From contig NZ_VJNO01000011.1 of assembly GCF_007096885.1 (NCBI RefSeq), positions 62,001-126,000 of the forward strand: a stretch of 64,000 bases of DNA. Reading direction: 5' to 3'. Position numbers and translations under genes: made by a program. This DNA is from Streptomyces sp. 130 (GTDB taxonomy: Bacteria; Actinomycetota; Actinomycetes; Streptomycetales; Streptomycetaceae). The notes beneath the pieces are model-generated. The model was not told the DNA's origin and ran no database searches. It worked only from the letters and a program-made list of their open reading frames with translations. This document shows positions 53,577 through 61,399 of this stretch, in pieces (within the stretch, counting starts at the first letter, position 1; every line of letters begins with the position of its first letter).

Positions 53577-55757
53577 GTGACGCGCAGCGTGTACGTGACC
53601 GGGATCGACCGGGGGGACGGCCGCCAGGTCGTGGACCTGGGCGTCATGGAGCTGCTGACCCGCCAGGTGGACCGGGTCGGGGTGTTCCGCCCCCTGGTGC
53701 ACGACGACCCGGACCGGCTGTTCGAGCTGCTGAGGGCCCGCTACCGGCTCTCCCAGGACCCCGGCACGGTCTACGGGATGGACTATCACGAGGCGTCCGC
53801 GATCCAGGCCGAGCAGGGCACCGACGAACTCGTCTCCCGGCTGGTCGAGCGCTTCCACCGGGTCGCCGCCGACTACGAGGTGGTGCTCGTCCTCGGCACC
53901 GACTTCGCCGCCACCCAGCTCCCCGACGAGCTGGCGCTCAACGCCCGGCTGGCCAACGAGTTCGGCGCCTCGGTGATCGCGGTGGTCGGCGGCAGGGGCC
54001 AGGACGCGGAGTCGGTGCGCGCCGAGACCCGCAACGCCTACCGGGCCTACTCGGGGCTCGGCTGCGACGTGCTCTCGATGATCGTGAACCGGGTGGCCCC
54101 CGCCGACCGGGACGTCGTCGCGGAACGCCTCGCCGCGACGCTGCCGGTCCCGTGCTCGGTGCTGCCGGACGACCCGGCCCTCTCGGCGCCGACGGTCGCG
54201 CAGATCACCTCGGCCCTGGGCGGCACGGTGCTGCTCGGCGACGACTCCGGGCTCGCCCGGGACGCGCTGGACTTCGTCTTCGGCGGCGCGATGCTGCCGA
54301 ACCTGCTGAAGGCGCTGACCCCGGGGTGCATGGTGGTGACGCCCGGGGACCGGGCGGACCTGGTGGTCGGCTCGCTCGCCGCGCACAGCGCCGGGACGCC
54401 GCCGATCGCCGGGGTGCTGCTGACCCTGGGCGAGCGGCCGGGCGAGGAGATCCTCACGCTGGCCGCCCGGCTCGCACCGGGCACCCCGGTCGTCTCGGTG
54501 GCCGGCGGCTCCTTCCCCACCGCCGCGGAGCTCTTCGCCCTGGAGGGCAGGCTGAACGCGGCGACCCCGCGCAAGGCGGAGACCGCGCTCGGCCTCTTCG
54601 AGCGCCATGTCGACACCGCCGCCCTCCTCGACCGGGTCTCCGTCGCCCGCAGCGGCCGGGTCACCCCGATGATGTTCGAGCACGAGCTGCTGGAGCAGGC
54701 GCGCGCGGACCGGCGCCGGGTGGTGCTGCCGGAGGGCACCGAGGAGCGCGTGCTGCGCGCGGCGGACGTGCTGATGCGCCGGGACGTCTGCGACCTCACG
54801 CTGCTCGGCGACCCGGACACCATCCGCAAGAAGGCCGCCGACCTCGGCATCGACCTGGCCGAGACCCAGCTCATCGACCCGCAGACTTCAGAGCTGCGCC
54901 AGTCGTTCGCCGAGCGGTACGCACAGCTGCGGGCGCACCGCGGGGTGACGGTCGAGCTGGCGTACGACGTGGTCTCGGACGTCAACTACTTCGGCACCCT
55001 GATGGTCCAGGAGGGCCTGGCCGACGGGATGGTCTCCGGAGCGGTGCACTCCACGGCGGCGACGATCCGCCCGGCGTTCGAGATCATCAAGACGAAGGGG
55101 GCCGAGCGAAGCTCGTCAGGCAGGGCGGCGGCGGGCGATGGGGGGACGAAGGGGGCCGAGCGAAGCTCGTCGGGCAGGGCGGCGGCGGGCGATGGGGGGA
55201 CCAAGCCGGCCGCGTCGATCGTGTCCTCGGTCTTCTTCATGTGCCTCGCCGACAAGGTGCTGGTGTACGGCGACTGCGCGGTCAACCCGGACCCGGACGC
55301 CGAGCAGCTCGCGGACATCGCGGTCCAGTCCGCCGCCACGGCCGCCCGCTTCGGCGTCGACCCCCGGATCGCGATGCTGTCGTACTCGACCGGGACCTCG
55401 GGCACCGGCGCCGACGTGGACAAGGTGCGCGAGGCGACGGAACGGGTGCGCGCGAGCCGCCCGGACCTGAGGATCGAGGGCCCCATCCAGTACGACGCGG
55501 CGGTCGAGCCGAGCGTGGCCGCGACGAAGCTGCCGGACTCCGAGGTGGCCGGGCAGGCGACGGTCCTGATCTTCCCGGACCTGAACACCGGCAACAACAC
55601 CTACAAGGCCGTGCAGCGCTCGGCGGGCGCGGTGGCGGTGGGGCCGGTCCTCCAGGGGCTGCGCAAGCCGGTCAACGACCTGTCCCGGGGCGCGCTGGTG
55701 CAGGACATCGTGAATACCGTGGCCATCACCGCGATCCAGGCCCAGGACGAGGAGTGA
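53577..55757 (+). CDS. pta: Phosphate acetyltransferase with in-frame duplicated insertion
   Basis: A 726-residue enzyme converting acetyl-CoA and phosphate to acetyl phosphate. GTG 53577 follows GGGAGG. The N-terminal P-loop-like/DRTGG region (VYVTGIDRGDGRQVV to about residue 380) precedes the PTA_PTB domain (RRVVLPEGTEERVLRAADVL to the end). In that catalytic domain, residues 508-543 are an insertion: two copies of GAERSSSGRAAAGDGGTK, after AFEIIKTK and before PAASIVSSVFFMCLADK. Both sides are normal pta sequence and the frame is kept. Effects on activity cannot be predicted from sequence, but the insert is Gly/Ser/Ala-rich and could form a surface loop. ackA starts 5 nt downstream. Confidence 0.95.
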   Translation: MTRSVYVTGIDRGDGRQVVDLGVMELLTRQVDRVGVFRPLVHDDPDRLFELLRARYRLSQDPGTVYGMDYHEASAIQAEQGTDELVSRLVERFHRVAADYEVVLVLGTDFAATQLPDELALNARLANEFGASVIAVVGGRGQDAESVRAETRNAYRAYSGLGCDVLSMIVNRVAPADRDVVAERLAATLPVPCSVLPDDPALSAPTVAQITSALGGTVLLGDDSGLARDALDFVFGGAMLPNLLKALTPGCMVVTPGDRADLVVGSLAAHSAGTPPIAGVLLTLGERPGEEILTLAARLAPGTPVVSVAGGSFPTAAELFALEGRLNAATPRKAETALGLFERHVDTAALLDRVSVARSGRVTPMMFEHELLEQARADRRRVVLPEGTEERVLRAADVLMRRDVCDLTLLGDPDTIRKKAADLGIDLAETQLIDPQTSELRQSFAERYAQLRAHRGVTVELAYDVVSDVNYFGTLMVQEGLADGMVSGAVHSTAATIRPAFEIIKTKGAERSSSGRAAAGDGGTKGAERSSSGRAAAGDGGTKPAASIVSSVFFMCLADKVLVYGDCAVNPDPDAEQLADIAVQSAATAARFGVDPRIAMLSYSTGTSGTGADVDKVREATERVRASRPDLRIEGPIQYDAAVEPSVAATKLPDSEVAGQATVLIFPDLNTGNNTYKAVQRSAGAVAVGPVLQGLRKPVNDLSRGALVQDIVNTVAITAIQAQDEE
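55091..55198 (+). repeat. Tandem 2 x 54-bp repeat inside pta
   Basis: Units 55091-55144 and 55145-55198 differ at one base (A versus G in TCAGGC/TCGGGC). Each contains a small hairpin CGAGC-GAA-GCTCG (first copy 55103-55115) and a G-rich tract ending in GATGGGGGG. The array adds 36 codons to pta. Confidence 0.92.
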
Positions 55758-55762
55758 CCCGC

Positions 55763-57004
55763 ATGACCACCCCGAACACCGACAACGCGGCGGCGGCCGG
55801 GAAGCCGAGCCGGGTGCTCGTCCTCAACTCCGGCTCGTCCTCCGTGAAGTACCAGCTCCTCGACATGGACGACCGGTCCCGGCTGGCGTCCGGGCTCGTC
55901 GAGCGGATCGGCGAGGAGACCTCCCGGCTCGTCCACACCCCGCCGGCCGGGGGCGGCGGGGTGCGGGAGCGCGAGGGCCGGATCGCCGGCCACGACGAGG
56001 CGCTGAGGGCGGCGGCCGAGGAGCTGGCGGCCGACGGGCTCGGCCTGGACTCCCCCGACCTCGCGGCGATCGGGCACCGGGTGGTGCACGGCGGGCTGCG
56101 GTTCACCGAGCCGACCGTGATCACCGACGACGTCCTCAAGGAGATCGAGCGCCTGGTCCCCGTGGCGCCGCTGCACAACCCGGCCAACATCACGGGCATC
56201 CGCACCGCCCGGGCGCTGCGCCCGGACCTGCCGCAGGTGGCGGTGTTCGACACGGCGTTCCACACGACGATGCCGGAGTACGCGGCGCGGTACGCGATCG
56301 ACGTGGAGACGGCCGACGCCCACCGCATCCGCCGCTACGGCTTCCACGGCACCTCCCACGCGTACGTCTCCCGCAGGGCGGCCGAGTTGCTGGGCAAGGA
56401 GCCGGCGGACGTCAACGTCATCGTGCTGCACCTCGGCAACGGGGCGTCCGCCTCGGCGGTCGCGGGCGGGCGGTGCGTGGAGACGTCGATGGGCCTGACC
56501 CCCTTGGAGGGGCTGGTGATGGGTACCCGCTCCGGGGACATCGATCCGGCCGTCACCTTCCATCTGAAGCGGGTGGCGGGGATGTCGGCGGACGAGATCG
56601 ACGTCCTGCTCAACAAGAAGAGCGGCCTGGTGGGGCTGTGCGGTGACAACGACATGCGGGAGATCCGGCGCCGGGTGGACGCGGGCGACGAGCGTGCCGC
56701 GCTCGCCTTCGACATCTACGTCCACCGGCTGAAGAAGTACATCGGCGCCTATTCGGCGGTCCTCGGCCGGGTGGACGCCGTGGTGTTCACGGCGGGGGTG
56801 GGTGAGAACTCCGCCCCGGTACGGGAGGCTGCGATCGCCGGTCTGGAGGAGCTGGGCCTCGCGGTGGACGCCGATCTCAACGCCGTACGGTCCGGCGTGC
56901 CGCGGCTGATCTCGCCGGATTACGCGCGGGTCGCGGTCGCCGTGGTGCCTACCGACGAGGAGCTGGAGATCGCCACCCAGACCTTCGCACTGGTCGACAA
57001 CTGA
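55763..57004 (+). CDS. ackA: Acetate kinase
   Basis: A 413-residue ASKHA-fold kinase that makes ATP and acetate from acetyl phosphate, or the reverse. Signatures: VLVLNSGSSSVKYQLLDM at the N-terminus, IGHRVVHGG, AVFDTAFHTTMP, YGFHGTSHAYV, HLGNGASASAV and VFTAGVGENS. ATG 55763 follows GAGGAG that overlaps the end of pta; an in-frame GTG at 55754 is less likely. The gene is complete and ends at 57004. It works with pta in acetyl-CoA overflow and acetate recovery. Confidence 0.96.
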   Translation: MTTPNTDNAAAAGKPSRVLVLNSGSSSVKYQLLDMDDRSRLASGLVERIGEETSRLVHTPPAGGGGVREREGRIAGHDEALRAAAEELAADGLGLDSPDLAAIGHRVVHGGLRFTEPTVITDDVLKEIERLVPVAPLHNPANITGIRTARALRPDLPQVAVFDTAFHTTMPEYAARYAIDVETADAHRIRRYGFHGTSHAYVSRRAAELLGKEPADVNVIVLHLGNGASASAVAGGRCVETSMGLTPLEGLVMGTRSGDIDPAVTFHLKRVAGMSADEIDVLLNKKSGLVGLCGDNDMREIRRRVDAGDERAALAFDIYVHRLKKYIGAYSAVLGRVDAVVFTAGVGENSAPVREAAIAGLEELGLAVDADLNAVRSGVPRLISPDYARVAVAVVPTDEELEIATQTFALVDN

Positions 57005-57037
57005 GCGGCCCCCCGCCCTTTTGTATCTTCCGCCAGC

Positions 57038-57071
57038 CGGAATATTCCGCAGCGAAACAAACCGATAGGAT
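57038..57071 (+). promoter_or_regulatory. pyk promoter with -35-region palindrome
   Basis: TAGGAT (57066-57071) ends 7 nt before the pyk ATG, so the transcript is probably leaderless. A perfect 12-base palindrome CGGAATATTCCG (57038-57049) covers the -35 region and is a candidate operator. Confidence 0.55.
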
Positions 57072-57078
57072 CCGCCTC

Positions 57079-58509
57079 ATGCGCCGTTCCAAAATCGTCT
57101 GCACCCTCGGCCCCGCCGTCGACTCCCACGAGCAGCTCGTCGCTCTGATCGAGGCCGGCATGAGCGTGGCCCGTTTCAACTTCAGTCACGGCTCCCACGC
57201 GGAACACCAGGGTCGTTACGACCGGGTCCGCAAGGCCGCCGCCGAGACCGGGCGGGCGGTCGGCGTGCTCGCCGACCTCCAGGGCCCGAAGATCCGCCTG
57301 GCGAAGTTCGCCGAGGGTCCGGTCGAGCTGGTCCGCGGGGACGAGTTCGTCATCACCGCCGAGGACGTCCCCGGGGACAAGTCGATCTGCGGGACGACCT
57401 ACAAGGGCCTGCCCGGCGACGTCGCCAAGGGCGACCCGATCCTGATCAACGACGGCAACGTCGAGCTCAAGGTCGTCTCCGTGGACGGCCCCCGGGTCCA
57501 CACCATCGTCATCGAGGGCGGGGTGATCTCCGACCACAAGGGGATCAACCTGCCGGGTGCCGCGGTCAACGTCCCGGCCCTGTCCGAGAAGGACGTCGAG
57601 GACCTGCGCTTCGCGCTCCGCATGGGCGCCGACCTGGTCGCGCTCTCCTTCGTCCGGGACGCCAACGACATCAAGGACGTCCACAAGGTGATGGACGAGG
57701 AGGGCCGCCGGGTCCCCGTCATCGCCAAGGTGGAGAAGCCGCAGGCCGTCGAGCACATGGAGGGCATCGTCATGGCGTTCGACGGTGTGATGGTCGCCCG
57801 TGGCGACCTCGCCGTCGAATATCCGCTGGAGAAGGTCCCGATGGTGCAGAAGCGCCTGGTGGAGCTGTGCCGGCGCAACGCCAAGCCGGTGGTCGTGGCG
57901 ACCCAGATGATGGAGTCGATGATCACCAACTCCCGCCCGACCCGCGCCGAGGCGTCCGACGTCGCCAACGCGATCCTGGACGGCGCGGACGCGGTCATGC
58001 TCTCCGCGGAGTCCTCGGTCGGCGCGTACCCGATCGAGACCGTCAAGACCATGTCGAAGATCGTGGTCGCCGCCGAGGAGGAGCTGCTCTCCAAGGGCCT
58101 CCAGCCGCTGGTGCCGGGCAAGAAGCCCCGTACCCAGGGCGGTTCGGTGGCGCGCGCGGCCTGCGAGATCGCGGACTTCCTGGGCGGCGAGGCGCTGGTC
58201 GCCTTCACCAAGTCCGGTGACACCGCCCGCCGCCTGTCCCGCTACCGGGCCGCGCAGCCGATCCTGGCCTTCACCACGGACGAGTCCACCCGCAACCAGC
58301 TGGCCCTCAGCTGGGGCGTCGAGGCCCACGTGGTCCCGCACGTGGACAACACGGACGCGATGGTCGACCTGGTCGACTCGGAGCTGCTGAAGCTGAACCG
58401 CTACAACGCCGGCGACACGGTGATCATCACGGCCGGCTCGCCCCCCGGGGTCCCCGGCACCACCAACATGGTCCGCGTCCACCACGTGGGCGGCCAGGAC
58501 CAGGGCTGA
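57079..58509 (+). CDS. pyk: Pyruvate kinase
   Basis: A 476-residue enzyme transferring phosphate from phosphoenolpyruvate to ADP. Signatures: RRSKIVCTLGPAVDS, MSVARFNFSHGSH, GVLADLQGPKIR, the active-site stretch VIAKVEKPQAVEHMEGIV, MVARGDLAVEYPLEKVP and TQMMESMITNSRPTRAEASDV. ATG 57079 has no ribosome site and lies 7 nt after a good -10 box. Following ackA by 74 bases with its own promoter, it need not be cotranscribed. It closes the glycolysis/acetate cluster. Confidence 0.96.
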   Translation: MRRSKIVCTLGPAVDSHEQLVALIEAGMSVARFNFSHGSHAEHQGRYDRVRKAAAETGRAVGVLADLQGPKIRLAKFAEGPVELVRGDEFVITAEDVPGDKSICGTTYKGLPGDVAKGDPILINDGNVELKVVSVDGPRVHTIVIEGGVISDHKGINLPGAAVNVPALSEKDVEDLRFALRMGADLVALSFVRDANDIKDVHKVMDEEGRRVPVIAKVEKPQAVEHMEGIVMAFDGVMVARGDLAVEYPLEKVPMVQKRLVELCRRNAKPVVVATQMMESMITNSRPTRAEASDVANAILDGADAVMLSAESSVGAYPIETVKTMSKIVVAAEEELLSKGLQPLVPGKKPRTQGGSVARAACEIADFLGGEALVAFTKSGDTARRLSRYRAAQPILAFTTDESTRNQLALSWGVEAHVVPHVDNTDAMVDLVDSELLKLNRYNAGDTVIITAGSPPGVPGTTNMVRVHHVGGQDQG

Positions 58510-58524
58510 CGCCCGGCACGGCCA

Positions 58525-58558
58525 CGGTGCCCCCGGTTCCTCCGGACCGGGGGCACCG
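58525..58558. terminator. Convergent terminator after pyk
   Basis: A perfect 13-bp stem (CGGTGCCCCCGGT 58525-58537, complement 58546-58558), 8-nt loop, followed by CCCTTTTC. It also serves the minus-strand oxygenase gene that ends at 58565. Confidence 0.85.
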
Positions 58559-58564
58559 CCCTTT

Positions 58565-59329
58565 TCAGACCGGCGGCAGCAGATCGCTCGCGCTGACGGT
58601 GCGGCTCAGCTCGGGATACGCGAAGTCCACCTCGTCGTTCTCGCGGCGCCGCAGCCCGTAGAACGCGCGCGCCTGCTCCTCGTCGGCGAGCGTGAGCGGT
58701 ACGCCCTGCGGGAGGTACGGCACTCCGGCGCGGAAGCGGAGGACGGTCTTCGACGTCCGGAACGTCAGGCCCAGCCACTCGTTGTCCCCGGCCCGTCCGG
58801 CCGGGTCCGCGACGATCCGGTGCCGCAGCCGCCGGTTCGCCGCCACGGAGAAGGCGACCACGCCGTTGTGGACGAGCGGGATCTCCAGCACCCCGGCGCC
58901 CGGGTCCTCCTTCGACTCGAAGACCAGCTTCCGGCGCGGGTCCGCATCCGGGTCCCGGTAGCAGGAGAAGACGGCGATGCAGGAATCACCGGCCAGGTCG
59001 AGCGCCTGGTCGCAGTGGCGGCCCATCGTGGTGCAAGCGCTCGTGTAGCGCTCGGCCAGCGCGTTGTCGAAGGCGGCCGGGAGCCCCGCCCGCTCCCGTA
59101 CCTCCCGGGCCAGCCGCTCGTGCACCTCCCGGAAGCGCAGCGCGGGACGCGCGTACCGCGTCGTCGTCCGTACGAGCGGCACACCGCCGTCCGCGTCCGG
59201 CCTGGTGAGCACGGCGGCCTTGCGGCCCTTGCCGACGTCCTCCATGGGCGTGGCCGCGCACAGCTCGGCGAAGCGGTCCGCCGCCGCCGGCAGCGAGCAC
59301 CGGACGATGTCCTCAGATCCGGGGAGCAC
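58565..59329 (-). CDS. AlkB-like 2-oxoglutarate/Fe(II) oxygenase-type protein B
   Basis: A 254-residue protein from GTG 59329. The iron-ligand pattern of 2-oxoglutarate oxygenases is visible: His105-x-Asp107 in TMGRHCDQALDL, distal His170 in NRRLRHRIV, and Arg191 in WLGLTFRTSKT as 2-oxoglutarate anchor. The N-terminal part (GRKAAVLTRPDADGG, then VPLVRTTTRYARPA) is a conserved-looking region I cannot place. Its start overlaps the end of the upstream oxygenase-like gene by 17 nt, so the two are coupled and probably act together. No substrate can be named; nucleic acid, amino acid or peptide hydroxylation are all possible. Family call rests on motif spacing, not on a search. Confidence 0.6.
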   Translation of the reverse strand: MLPGSEDIVRCSLPAAADRFAELCAATPMEDVGKGRKAAVLTRPDADGGVPLVRTTTRYARPALRFREVHERLAREVRERAGLPAAFDNALAERYTSACTTMGRHCDQALDLAGDSCIAVFSCYRDPDADPRRKLVFESKEDPGAGVLEIPLVHNGVVAFSVAANRRLRHRIVADPAGRAGDNEWLGLTFRTSKTVLRFRAGVPYLPQGVPLTLADEEQARAFYGLRRRENDEVDFAYPELSRTVSASDLLPPV

Positions 59330-60278
59330 GGTAGTCCCCCGCGTTCATGCTGAACCGGAACCGGTCGCCGTAGTCGATGAACGACGTGGACCGGTTCTCC
59401 TCGGCGTACAGCGCGCGCAGCTCCGCCATTCCCGCCTCGGTGGGCTGCTCCAGCTCCACGGGCCCCGCGGCGCCCTTGAGGTACGTACGGCCGTCCCGGT
59501 GCACGGCTTCGGTGCTGGAGCAGCGCACCACGTATCCCAGGCGGGTCGGCAGGTACTCGGCGTTCAGCGTGGAGGGCCGGACCTCGTGCGTGTACAGCCG
59601 GTTGGTGGACAGCGGCATGAAGAACACGGACCCGGGGTGGAGCGTCAGCGTGAACTGCGCGGGCCGGTCGTCGCGTTCGGCGGCCGGGTCCTTGAGCCGG
59701 AAGCGGAGCCGGGTGAGCGCGCTGGCGCGCCCCACGCCGTAGTCGTAGGGGTCGTCGGCCATCGGGCTCAGCCCGTCGAGCCGGTCGTAGAAGGTGCAGA
59801 AGGCCATGATGCCGTTGCGGGGCATGTCCTTGGTCTTGTCGGCGTGCGACGAGATCCGGGCCTTGGTCTGCTTCCGCTCCGTGGTGGCAGGGGTGTTGTG
59901 GTACGTCTGCGCCAGCACGTGGTTCAGCGGCGCGTGGCCCCGGAAGACGGTGGCCGCTTCGCGGTTCAGCGCGTCGACGATCTCCGTGTCGGTCGCGCGG
60001 AAGTTCTCGGTCGGCCCGGACAGGTTCGTGGAGCACCGGAGCAGCCGGAAGTGCAGCGCGTCCCCGTCACGGGTGACGGGCGTGAGGTAGATGCCGGTGC
60101 GGTGGGCCGTGCCGGCCTTCGTGGACTCCGTCAGCGACTGGAACGCGTGCTCGGCACGGATGCGCCGGAAGTGGTCCTCGTCCGGCGCGAAGAACCTCGG
60201 GTGATACACCCCGCCGCCGAGGCCGGCCCCCGCCTCGGTACGCGCTTCCCCCGGCTGTACCGCGTACATCGAACTCAT
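59313..60278 (-). CDS. AlkB-like 2-oxoglutarate/Fe(II) oxygenase-type protein A
   Basis: A 321-residue protein from ATG 60278 after GGGGGACGG. Iron ligands are suggested by His145-x-Asp147 in ARISSHADKTKDM and His231 in NRLYTHEVRP, with Arg247/Arg252 in TRLGYVVRCS as 2-oxoglutarate anchor. LTLHPGSVFFMPLSTN before the distal His resembles the double-stranded beta-helix core of AlkB. It is the first gene of a two-gene unit with protein B, overlapping it by 17 nt. The two proteins share the motif layout but little identity. They lie between the core pyk gene and a toxin/immunity remnant, so this looks like accessory DNA. Function unknown. Confidence 0.6.
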   Translation of the reverse strand: MSSMYAVQPGEARTEAGAGLGGGVYHPRFFAPDEDHFRRIRAEHAFQSLTESTKAGTAHRTGIYLTPVTRDGDALHFRLLRCSTNLSGPTENFRATDTEIVDALNREAATVFRGHAPLNHVLAQTYHNTPATTERKQTKARISSHADKTKDMPRNGIMAFCTFYDRLDGLSPMADDPYDYGVGRASALTRLRFRLKDPAAERDDRPAQFTLTLHPGSVFFMPLSTNRLYTHEVRPSTLNAEYLPTRLGYVVRCSSTEAVHRDGRTYLKGAAGPVELEQPTEAGMAELRALYAEENRSTSFIDYGDRFRFSMNAGDYRAPRI

Positions 60279-60420
60279 CCGTCCCCCACATGCAAACCTC
60301 GGCCGAGCCCGGCAACGGCCCGCACCCGGTGGGGTGTCGGGCCGCCGCCATGCTAACGAGAGGCGCCAGGCGCGGTCCTCCCGCGGGCGTCAGGAGAACA
60401 TGACACGGTAGATGTCGTAA
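60279..60420. other. Gap upstream of the oxygenase pair
   Basis: No gene is seen. It should hold the promoter of the oxygenase operon on the minus strand. The right part becomes AT-richer (TGACACGGTAGATGTCGTAA). Confidence 0.4.
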
Positions 60421-60591
60421 TCTCGCCCGGAGTCAGTACTCAGCACGTTCCGCCACGGGACCGACCGACTGCGGGTGCGTAACGGAACGATCCGGACGGT
60501 GGCAGCGCTCCGGAGCAAGATCGGCTTGACGAACCAGCAGGTCTACGACCTGACCGTCGACAACTTGCACACGTTCTGCAGAAGACGCTGA
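60421..60591 (+). pseudogene. Remnant of a polymorphic-toxin HINT (pretoxin) domain
   Basis: A 56-codon open stretch without a start codon, bounded by TAA at 60418-60420 and TGA at 60589-60591. It reads FRHGTDRLRVRNGTIRTVAA and ends QQVYDLTVDNLHTFC. The last part is the hallmark YDLTVDxLHTF/Y end of HINT domains that precede the toxin tip of RHS and other secreted polymorphic toxins. The usual following asparagine-rich end and the toxin domain are missing. An immunity-like gene starts 40 bases downstream, which supports the reading as a degraded toxin 3' end. Confidence 0.65.
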
Positions 60592-60630
60592 GAGGCTCAC
60601 CATTATCCCGAAAAGGGCGAAGGGGCATAA

Positions 60631-61311
60631 ATGCGGATATTACGCCTACACGGGGTATCCGCAGTGAGGGCGTCGATGCATCGGTCAACTGAATTCACTT
60701 TCGGCCTCCCATGGGTGGTGAGCTTCTTCCATCAGGACTGGAGGCTCGACGCGTCAACGGAAGCCGATGCCGTCGCCGGTCAGTTCGTGGAGGAGCTGGA
60801 GCCGCAAGCGGTACTGCTGGTACGCCGCGATGCGCAACTGCTCCACGAGCGGCTTCCCGCCGAGCGGATCACCACCCTGTGGAATGGATGCGTGGAGAGC
60901 GGGGAGCGCTTCTTCCGCAACAGCCGGCTCGCCGACGGTGCCGAATGGATGCGGCAGGTGATCGCGGTGTGCGACGAATGGATCCTCCGCCATCCGCATA
61001 CGGTGACTCTTTCCGAGGCGGACCAGTACGAGGGCCGGGAATTGGACGGCCGGGTTCGGAGCGCGATCGCGGAATTCGAGGACTGGTTCGACCGGGGGAT
61101 GGTCCAGGCGCTCATCGAGTGCGTCGAGCTCTGCACCCCTGACCTTGCCTTCCGGCTGCTTCTTCAGGCATTGCCCAGAGCAAGCGCGGCGTCTTCTCCG
61201 GACTACCTGGAGCTGTCGAAACAGCAGTACGCACGGCTGGCTTCCCTGGGACGGGAGTTCCGGTACGGCGCCTATGTCGTGAGCGACGTCGAATATCTCG
61301 CACGCGCGTAA
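60631..61311 (+). CDS. CdiI-like contact-dependent inhibition immunity protein
   Basis: A 226-residue soluble protein. ATG 60631 follows GAAGGGG; an inner ATG at 60676 after GAGGG is possible. The segment VVSFFHQDWRLDASTEADAV resembles the FHQDW signature of CdiI_2-type immunity proteins, followed by an acidic all-alpha region. It carries a TTA leucine codon at 60640-60642 (fourth codon from the chosen start), so it may need the bldA tRNA. It is less GC-biased than its neighbours, consistent with acquisition. The cognate toxin is missing except for the HINT remnant directly upstream, so it may be an orphan immunity gene protecting against kin toxins. Confidence 0.7.
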   Translation: MRILRLHGVSAVRASMHRSTEFTFGLPWVVSFFHQDWRLDASTEADAVAGQFVEELEPQAVLLVRRDAQLLHERLPAERITTLWNGCVESGERFFRNSRLADGAEWMRQVIAVCDEWILRHPHTVTLSEADQYEGRELDGRVRSAIAEFEDWFDRGMVQALIECVELCTPDLAFRLLLQALPRASAASSPDYLELSKQQYARLASLGREFRYGAYVVSDVEYLARA

Positions 61312-61340
61312 CCGCGGCACCGAGAAGCACCACCGCAGGA

Positions 61341-61380
61341 AAGGCTGTGGGCCGCACCCCGGGGTGCGGCCCACAGCCTT
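61341..61380. terminator. Forty-base perfect palindrome, convergent terminator
   Basis: AAGGCTGTGGGCCGCACCCC (61341-61360) is followed immediately by its exact complement (61361-61380) with no spacer. It lies between the convergent immunity gene and the secreted-protein gene. Confidence 0.85.
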
Positions 61381-61399
61381 CGTGCGAATCCCGGACGCG

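Noticed and set aside
53264..55757. Very long overlapping plus-strand frame antiparallel to pfkA and across pta in another register
   Set aside because: Only the parts matching ackA (from 55763) and, in the other frame, pta (from 53577) have family motifs; the rest is frame-shadow sequence.
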